A DNA stretch of 64,000 nucleotides from assembly GCA_019828565.1 (NCBI GenBank), contig JAHDYR010000053.1, positions 186,001-250,000 of the forward strand, given 5' to 3'. This document shows, in pieces, positions 57,827 to 64,000 of the stretch (within the stretch, counting starts at the first letter, position 1; every line of letters begins with the position of its first letter). The notes below the pieces were generated by a model. That model did no database searches. It had not been told where the DNA came from and was given only the letters and a program-made list of their open reading frames with translations. The DNA is from Carpediemonas membranifera. Taxonomy: Eukaryota > Fornicata. A program made the translations under genes and the position numbers.

Positions 57827-60028
57827 ATGATCAACCGGCGGCACTCATTGCTACAGAGCTACGCTTATACCAGTGATACAGACGAAAGCTCATCAGACGA
57901 CGATATTGGCGAGAAAGCGCTCGACGACGTCGCACTGCAGGATATTTTCAGCGTTGATGAACTGATCAAGATCCAAGAGACGCTATACACTGCTCTAGGC
58001 ATCCCTTCAGCTGTAGGAACACCGGACGGTGCTCTGATCACTCCCGTCATCGGCTGCAGCGACCTCTGTGCGGCCGTACGAGCCACCGCCGCCGGCACAT
58101 CCTACTGCGCCAGCTCTGACGCGTCTTTCACTCTCCACAGCCCCGGTCAGACGTACGAGGTCCACCCCTGCTTGTCTATAGGCTTGCTTGACTCGTCAAT
58201 GGGAATATGGCTAGGGTCGAAGCAGCTTGGGCTGTGGTACTCGGGGCAGATCCGGCTCAAGGGACAGGGGTGGAACCCGGACTTGGCGAGATTCGCTGAG
58301 AGTTTGGGGCTGGACGTTGAGGAGTTCCGTCGCGACTTTTTGAAGTTGCCGGAGTGGGAGTTTGACGATTTCAATTTGCGGCTGAAATTCCAGGCCATGT
58401 ATATGCGCTACCTCAGTGCGATGGCCTTCGAAAGCTACCGCAGCAGTCGGCTAAGTCTCGAGCTCGCCGAGAAAAACGAAGAGCTCAAGCAAACCGCAGA
58501 GGAGCTAGAAGGCGAGATCAAGCGGCGCATGGAGGCGCTTAAAGAGACGAATGAGTCCCTTGCCCGCTGTCTGAAGTCTCGCCGGGTCTTCCTCGGTCGT
58601 ATCTCCGAAGACATGAGGACACCGCTGCTGGGAATCTACGGGGCGTCGCAGCTCCTTGAGAACGGCGAGATGGCCGAGGGTGACGGTGACCTCGAGTCGA
58701 CCATCATGATCATGCAGACATCCTGCGAGATCTTGATGGGATTCATCGACCAGATTCTCGAGTTTAGTCGACTCGAAGTGATTATGGAGAACAACGCGGA
58801 GACAAGCTCCATCGAGCAGAAAAATCTCGATATTTTGAAACATATCAGGTCGACCTGCGCCATTTTGGAGAATGTAGCAGCCGAGAAAGACGTCGCGCTC
58901 TCCGTCGAGGCGGACTCATCCTTCCCGTCCAGCCTGCTGTGTGACCCTCTCCGTCTCTCCCAGCTCACATCCAACCTCGTAGGAAACGCCGTGAAGATGA
59001 CGCCAGACCATGGCAGCGTGCAGGTGCACCTCGAGCTGCTGCGGGACGGGGTGCCCAGACTAATCCCGCCTGACGCAAACATCGCTATTGTGGATGAGCT
59101 CGAGAATCAGGATGCTGATATCCCACAGCTATGCCATGCGAGTGACCTTGAGGGTCGGCTGCCCAAGGCCAGAGAGGACGAGGTGCTCGTGGCTATAACA
59201 GTCCAGGACAACGGGCCTGGGATCGCCGAGGATCGGCTGTATCGGATCTTTAGTGCTTTTTCCCAGACAGACGTCGGGACGCCCCGGGTTTACGGTGGGT
59301 CGGGTCTCGGCCTCTCCATGTGTCGCTCCATCGTTGTCGCCATGTACCACGGGCTGATTGTCGCATGCAACACTGAAGCTGGCGGCGCCCTCTTCAGTGT
59401 AATACTCCCCCTGAAGGTCGGCAGCGGCTCCCCTCTTGACGAGTTCAAAGAGATGACCTCAGCCTACCCAGTCTTGCGGCGCCACTCTATAGACTACGAG
59501 CACTCCAAGAGCTTCCTCGACTCGGTGGAGGAGCATGACTTGACTGAGCACCACACCCCGCCAGAGTCCACCGGGCAGGTGAAGCAGATCTTGATTGTTG
59601 ATGACATTTCGGTCAACAGGATTATCGTGGGGCGACTGATTAGATCTGCTTTGAAGGACAAGTCTGAGTTTTCCATTAGTTTTGCCAGATCTGGTGAGGA
59701 ATGCCTGGAGCTCATCAAATCTGGCCGTAGATTCGATCTGATCTTCCTCGATCTTTTTATGCCGAACGGTATCGACGGTCACCTCACTGCCCAGCAGATT
59801 AGGGCACATGAGCGGACCAGCATTGACTCCCGCACACCCCTGGTCGCCCTATCAGCCACGATCGACGCCTCTGTCATCCAGCAGTGCGAGCGTGATGGGT
59901 TCTTTGATGCTTTCCTTCGTAAGCCGTTCAAGCAGCATGACTTGGAGCAGACGTTGACCGCGTTCTTGATTGACGGTGGAGTCGAGGAGGAAGCATCGGC
60001 TAGTGATAGCGATGTGAGTTATGTGTGA
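57827..60028 (+). CDS. PocR-domain hybrid histidine kinase, phosphoacceptor His replaced
   Basis: 733 residues. A PocR-type sensor domain (about 38-145, ending CLSIGLLDSSMGIWLGSKQLGLWYSGQI), a coiled coil (about 205-245), a HisKA-like helix pair, an HATPase_c domain with N box (NLVGNAVKM), G1 (DNGPGI) and G2 (GGSGLGLS), and a receiver with D-D, LDLFMP, ALSA and KPF. In the H box S-H-E-x-R-T-P reads I-S-E-D-M-R-T-P: Glu261 stands where His is expected. No membrane segment. It may act as a pseudokinase, a scaffold, or through a partner. PocR domains are mainly bacterial. Confidence 0.87.
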   Translation: MINRRHSLLQSYAYTSDTDESSSDDDIGEKALDDVALQDIFSVDELIKIQETLYTALGIPSAVGTPDGALITPVIGCSDLCAAVRATAAGTSYCASSDASFTLHSPGQTYEVHPCLSIGLLDSSMGIWLGSKQLGLWYSGQIRLKGQGWNPDLARFAESLGLDVEEFRRDFLKLPEWEFDDFNLRLKFQAMYMRYLSAMAFESYRSSRLSLELAEKNEELKQTAEELEGEIKRRMEALKETNESLARCLKSRRVFLGRISEDMRTPLLGIYGASQLLENGEMAEGDGDLESTIMIMQTSCEILMGFIDQILEFSRLEVIMENNAETSSIEQKNLDILKHIRSTCAILENVAAEKDVALSVEADSSFPSSLLCDPLRLSQLTSNLVGNAVKMTPDHGSVQVHLELLRDGVPRLIPPDANIAIVDELENQDADIPQLCHASDLEGRLPKAREDEVLVAITVQDNGPGIAEDRLYRIFSAFSQTDVGTPRVYGGSGLGLSMCRSIVVAMYHGLIVACNTEAGGALFSVILPLKVGSGSPLDEFKEMTSAYPVLRRHSIDYEHSKSFLDSVEEHDLTEHHTPPESTGQVKQILIVDDISVNRIIVGRLIRSALKDKSEFSISFARSGEECLELIKSGRRFDLIFLDLFMPNGIDGHLTAQQIRAHERTSIDSRTPLVALSATIDASVIQQCERDGFFDAFLRKPFKQHDLEQTLTAFLIDGGVEEEASASDSDVSYV

Positions 60029-60148
60029 TATATGCGGGCTGAAATACTATTCAGGTGTGTAAATGGACCATGTGCGACCCAACCTGTTGAATTTATAAAA
60101 GCTGATAGCAATCATCACGGCCTGCCTGAAAGATCCACGGCATGCAGC

Positions 60149-60775
60149 TCAGTTAGTCCAGAAATCCTCTGGTACCCTGAACCCCCACTGTACGTTTGTC
60201 TCCTTGACGATGTTCTCCCACAGCCCCTTGTCATCGGCACTGTGGTCTTTCGGTCGACCCGCAGCGTCACCGACAAATACACAGGTCTCAGAGATTGATA
60301 CACCGAGCTTCCGCAGGTCACGCTTGAGCATTCTAAACATCCCAGTGTTTGGTTTGCGGTACCTGTCGCGCTCCATGGCGGCGTAAACTGCGATGGGAAC
60401 GTCGAACAAGGAGACAATGCTGCGCATCTTCGTCTTGAAGTCTGCCACCGAGATGGGGAACCTGGTTGACGTCAGGCCCTTCTGGTTGGTGAAGATCACG
60501 ATGACGTAGCCCTCGTCGTGAAGGGCCTTGAGCTTGGGCTTCACTTCGTCGGAAAAAGGCTCCCAATCTTGACTATCTTTCGCAAATGCAGACTTGGAGC
60601 GAGTGTGGATAAGTGTGCCGTCCAGATCGAAGGCGGCAATCTTCACGCTGTCGCCTTTGGTCAGTTCGAGGTCCTTTAGCCCATCGTTCCGGAAGACAGT
60701 GTCTGGTGAGACGTAGAAGCGGTGAGTGTTTCCTAATCTCGTCTTTTCATCCTTTCTAACCAAAAAAGCGTCCAT
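60149..60775 (-). CDS. Polynucleotide 3'-phosphatase (PNKP/Tpp1 type)
   Basis: Removes 3'-phosphates at DNA breaks. 208 residues: HAD motif I FDLDGTLIHTRS with both Asp, motif II VIFTNQKGL, KPNTGMFRML, and VFVGDAAGRPKDHSADD. No kinase P-loop and no FHA domain follow, so it resembles the phosphatase-only yeast Tpp1 in size and content. ATG 60775. Confidence 0.92.
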   Translation of the reverse strand: MDAFLVRKDEKTRLGNTHRFYVSPDTVFRNDGLKDLELTKGDSVKIAAFDLDGTLIHTRSKSAFAKDSQDWEPFSDEVKPKLKALHDEGYVIVIFTNQKGLTSTRFPISVADFKTKMRSIVSLFDVPIAVYAAMERDRYRKPNTGMFRMLKRDLRKLGVSISETCVFVGDAAGRPKDHSADDKGLWENIVKETNVQWGFRVPEDFWTN

Positions 60776-61102
60776 CTGGGTTCTCAGCTGCCTGCGTTCG
60801 CGAGAATGTGGCCAAACCGATCAAACCTTGCGTGGGACGAATTCTGATTAGCAACGCCTGTGCTCGTCGATTCCACGCCGCTATGTGCTGTATGAGTCTG
60901 CAGGTCGCCGGGGCAGGCACATGCTTCGCTGACGGCTCAAATCAACTGTACATTACCTCAGAGGTCGTTGACGTGGCAGACGCGTTGGACATCGCTAGTA
61001 AGGCCAGTTTGGCCCAGTCCAGCGGCGGTAACACATATTGCGAGATCAATGCTCACGAAAACCTTAAACTCCCCTTAAATCCTTTTGTCCAGAGCACTCG
61101 AA

Positions 61103-62971
61103 ATGTCTTTGGCAATGGTGAGTGAGTTTGCGGAGCACAAATACGGCGATATTGTACGCGTCCGTGCGCGTTACGTCTCCAAGATCAAGATGGGCAAGAC
61201 GCTCATGTTCCTGACGTTCCGTCAGCATGGCCTTTCATTCCAGGCCGTCCTGGACACCGAGAAGAAGGATGGCCAGTCTGATGAAGTGTTCGCGAGCATC
61301 ATGAACGCGCAGGAGGTTTTCGCCGGCAAGAAGCCCACTCCTGAGGATGAGGCCCGCGAGGCTGAGCTTCGTCTCATCATCAAGCCCAAGAAGGTCAAAC
61401 CCCAGAAGGGTGAGGTCATCGCCAAGAAGACCAAGGAGGAGAAGGAGGCTGAGAAGCAGGCCCAAGCCGCCGCGAAGGTCGAGCTTTCCCAGATGCTCGA
61501 CGACCGCACCGGCCTCAAGGCGGAGTCCGTTGTCACCATCACCGGCGTCCTCTCCCAGCCCGAACCGCCGAAGGAGGGCGAGACCCCCAAGGAGGATGAT
61601 CCTTTCAAGGTGAAGGACTACGAGATCAAGCTCCAAGCCGTGGAGATGGTCTCCCCCGTGGCCAACATGCTCCCCTTCACAGTTGCCGACGCCCAGAAGC
61701 GTATCGTGCCGGCTGAGGAGATCAAGAACCCTAAGAAGAACCCGAACGTGCTTCAAGACACCCGCTTCAACAACCGCGTTGTTGACCTCCGCACCCAGAC
61801 GAACGTCGCCATCTTCAGGGTCAAGGACACCATGGACGAGGCCTTCTGCGCTTACAACCGCTCCCAGAACTTCATCCGCATCCACACGCCCAAGCTGATC
61901 TCCGGTGCCTCCGAGGGTGGCGCCGAGCTCTTCACGCTGGAGTACTTCAAGAAGCAGGCCGCCCTCGCCCAGTCGCCACAGGTATACAAGCAGATGGCCA
62001 TCGCCTCTGACTTCCGCGGTGTCTTCGAGGTGGGCCCCGTGTTCCGTGCTGAGAACTCCCTGACCAACCGCCATCTGACAGAGTTTGTCGGCCTCGACGT
62101 CGAGATGGAGATTAAGGAGCACTACCACGAGGTCCTCGAGCACCTTAAGCGCACGTTCCTCCACATATTCAAGGCCACGGATGCCTCCGTCGACCCCATC
62201 TCTGGTGCCCGTCTTGTCGACATCATCGCGCAGACCTACCCGGCTGAGCCCTGCCAGTACCCCGCTGAGCCCAAGGACGTCCCCGTCATCACCTTTGTCG
62301 AGGCAGTCGACCTTGTTATCAAGCACTTCCCCGAGTTCTTTGGCGAAACCGCCGAGGAGCAGGCCGTCGCCGCTGCCATTGCCAAGACAGTCGACTTCGA
62401 CACCCCCCTCGAGAAGAAGGTCGGCGAGGCTGTCCGCCGTGAGACTGGCTTCGACTTTTACATTGTGGACCAGTTCCCCGTGTCGGCCCGGCCCTTCTAC
62501 ACCCACCCCTCCGAGACTGACGGTTACACCAACTCTTTCGACGTCTTCCTCAGGGGCCAGGAGATCACGTCTGGCGCTGAGCGTATCCACGAGGTCTCGA
62601 TGCTAAAGGCTAACATCGACAAGATCACTCGCATGAAGGAAGGCTTTGCCACTGAGGAGATCGTCACGGAGCACGGCTGGGTGGAGGCCGACCTCCGCGC
62701 CGCTGCTGCCGCTGAGGGCGCTACCGAGGAGGCTAAGAAGGCTCTTGCCGACTTCGAGAAGTTCATGGCCGACCGCAAGACCGCCACTGAGCAGGCTGTC
62801 AAGGAGATGTTCGGCGGGTTGACCCAGTACATCGCCGCCTTCGAGATGGGTGTCGCCCCCCATGCCGGTGCGGGTATCGGTCTGGAGAGGCTGGTGATGC
62901 TCTTCCTCGGGATCCCCAACTGCCAGATGGCGTCAATGTTCCCCAGGACGCCCGGCCGCCTCACCCCGTAA
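61103..62971 (+). CDS. DARS1: Aspartyl-tRNA synthetase, cytosolic (class IIb)
   Basis: 622 residues from ATG 61103 (the frame is open to a TTG). An OB-fold anticodon-binding domain (RVRARYVSKIKMGKTLMFLTFRQ) carries a Lys/Glu-rich insertion of about 60 residues. The catalytic core has RFNNRVVDLRTQTNVAIF, TPKLISGASEGGAELF, YFKKQAALAQSPQVYKQM, motif 2 FEVGPVFRAENSLTNRHLTEF, and motif 3 GIGLERLVMLFLGIPNCQMASMFPRTPGRLTP at the C-terminus. It lacks the usual N-terminal tRNA-binding extension. Confidence 0.96.
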   Translation: MSLAMVSEFAEHKYGDIVRVRARYVSKIKMGKTLMFLTFRQHGLSFQAVLDTEKKDGQSDEVFASIMNAQEVFAGKKPTPEDEAREAELRLIIKPKKVKPQKGEVIAKKTKEEKEAEKQAQAAAKVELSQMLDDRTGLKAESVVTITGVLSQPEPPKEGETPKEDDPFKVKDYEIKLQAVEMVSPVANMLPFTVADAQKRIVPAEEIKNPKKNPNVLQDTRFNNRVVDLRTQTNVAIFRVKDTMDEAFCAYNRSQNFIRIHTPKLISGASEGGAELFTLEYFKKQAALAQSPQVYKQMAIASDFRGVFEVGPVFRAENSLTNRHLTEFVGLDVEMEIKEHYHEVLEHLKRTFLHIFKATDASVDPISGARLVDIIAQTYPAEPCQYPAEPKDVPVITFVEAVDLVIKHFPEFFGETAEEQAVAAAIAKTVDFDTPLEKKVGEAVRRETGFDFYIVDQFPVSARPFYTHPSETDGYTNSFDVFLRGQEITSGAERIHEVSMLKANIDKITRMKEGFATEEIVTEHGWVEADLRAAAAAEGATEEAKKALADFEKFMADRKTATEQAVKEMFGGLTQYIAAFEMGVAPHAGAGIGLERLVMLFLGIPNCQMASMFPRTPGRLTP

Positions 62972-63334
62972 GCGTCCCGTAAATAGTGGATTTAAGGAAT
63001 GGGCGTGTGTTTTGCTGAATCGCCATGATCGATGTGTCATGCCTTGTGTGTTGGATCCTACCCCGCCCTCTGGCCCGGAAGCTGCGTGTTCTCCGCCCGG
63101 TCGACCCGCGTGGGCAGAGTAACACCCAGAGACTTCTCCAGAGTCGCGTTTTAGACCTTCCGCTGTTGTTGCTTAGGATGTAGTTCACCGCGGTCATAAG
63201 CAGGATCGACGGTGGGAACGTCATGACGACTCCTCTAGGACGAGGACAAAGTTGGAGTTTCATCCCTAGTTGGAGTTAGGGCGCATGACGGGATCAGCCT
63301 CTACTTGCTTGGTCACGAGGTTTCACTAGCTTTA
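62972..63334. other. Intergenic after AspRS
   Basis: About 360 bp. No gene seen; short frames on the minus strand have no recognisable features. Confidence 0.5.
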
Positions 63335-64000
63335 TTAGACGAGACCAACACCTTCAAACGGTCCGAGACCCTCGACCACCATCGATCCTTGGCTCGCCTT
63401 GACCAGGGTCCACGGGTCGGCGTCGACTGTGATGATTTCATTCACATGCGAAGGAGGTGGGGCCTCGCACTCGACCACCATCCCATATGACGCCATCCCA
63501 TATGACACACCCGTCACGGTCAACCACTGGCCTGTGGAGTCGCGGTATGAATCGTTGCTAAAAGCAGTCGCCTCTAAGGGGAGTTTCAGCGGACTCCGCT
63601 GAAGGTGGCGGGTCTGGCCCTCAGAGACCCAGATGAGTTCATCTCATCACAATAAAACTCTTTGACCCTCTCGGGGAAGCGGAGCGGGGTGGGTGTGTCA
63701 CAAAGGTCGCCCAAATCGAATCCAGGCAGGCCCGACTGGGCGATATGACGGCGAACTAAACCAGCGAAGAGCAGCTGGCGGCCGCTTAGGAAGACGTTGA
63801 AGCAACGATTGATGCTAGACACGACCCGGTCGACCCTGAAGGGCAGGTCGACGAAGCCAGACATCGCATCATCGTGCCCGAGCCCCAGCTGGCTATATTT
63901 GTTTTCTCCGCTCATCACCTGCCGATCGCCCATGGAGAGGATGACAGTGTGGAGTGAATTCATGATGTGATCTGGGACAAAGCTATCGGGCACGGCGACT
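63335..64000 (-). CDS. RCC1-like protein, 5' end outside the window, frame break near its end
   Basis: The minus-strand frame from the window edge to 63586 has RCC1-type features (VPDHIMNSLHTVILSMGDRQVMSGENKYSQLGLGHDDA, then FLSGRQLLFAGLV) and stops with ATFSGVR. A second frame directly downstream (about 63590 to 63335, LPLEATAFSNDSYRDSTGQ, SYGMVVECEAPPP) reads like a continuation, so a frameshift or short intron near 63595 is likely. It shares its VPDxxx...TIVLS block with the gene at 36804. Confidence 0.6.

Noticed and set aside
61235-62590. 451-codon frame antisense to AspRS
   Set aside because: Leu/Val/Gly/Asp shadow of a highly codon-biased gene; the plus strand has all class II synthetase motifs.
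1-64000. CRISPR arrays or bacterial defence operons
   Set aside because: No regularly spaced short repeats with unique spacers; the gene set is eukaryotic. The repeats found are long tandem, split direct or inverted repeats.

Overview
This is a nuclear segment of a unicellular eukaryote. The host genes are densely packed, mostly single open frames, and clearly eukaryotic: CstF-64, LSM14/Scd6, TRAPPC13, BIVM, cytosolic AspRS, Dus2, SET1-type methyltransferase, GPAT and a TmcB-like membrane protein. High GC, short intergenic gaps (44 bp between two divergent start codons at 32.8 kb) and several coiled-coil, RIIa and RCC1-type proteins suit a free-living flagellate. My guess is a metamonad of the Carpediemonas kind; that is inference from gene style, not a match I could test.

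1-15.8 kb is a nest of tyrosine-recombinase (DIRS/Ngaro/PAT-like) retrotransposons of three types (W, X, Y here), each coding gag-like protein, RT-RNase H and tyrosine recombinase. They sit against three identical tRNA-Lys(CUU) genes: X and Y start within tens of bases of a tRNA 5' end, and W ends about 11 bp from a tRNA 3' end. The block W-tRNA-X occurs twice in opposite orientation (1-3.8 kb and 10.4-14.2 kb). W shows a textbook A1-ORFs-B1-A2-B2 split direct repeat. All copies carry frame breaks or truncations.

15.8-28.1 kb holds host genes on the minus strand: a giant coiled-coil protein built from four nearly identical 439-residue repeats, Dus2, a GB1/RHD3-type GTPase, a coiled-coil protein and a SET1-like methyltransferase. 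28.1-30.25 kb is Fanzor locus A. 30.7-45.4 kb holds a Pus9/RPUSD2 pseudouridine synthase, LMW-PTP, an RIIa-like protein, a secreted protein, an RCC1-like protein, GPAT, BIVM and the TmcB-like protein.

44.9-57.0 kb is bounded by a 1.47-kb inverted duplication. Between its arms lie TRAPPC13, Fanzor locus B, CstF-64, Fanzor locus C, LSM14 and a WH2-like membrane protein. 57-64 kb carries a VOC-family protein, a PocR hybrid histidine kinase lacking its phosphoacceptor His, a PNKP-type 3'-phosphatase, AspRS and an incomplete RCC1-like gene.

The most exciting content is the set of three Fanzor proteins, eukaryotic relatives of TnpB that are RNA-guided nucleases. They share RuvC-I, zinc-ribbon and RuvC-III motifs, have no transposase beside them, and each lies between direct repeats whose sequence differs from locus to locus. 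Copy C is one frame break from intact; A and B are decayed.
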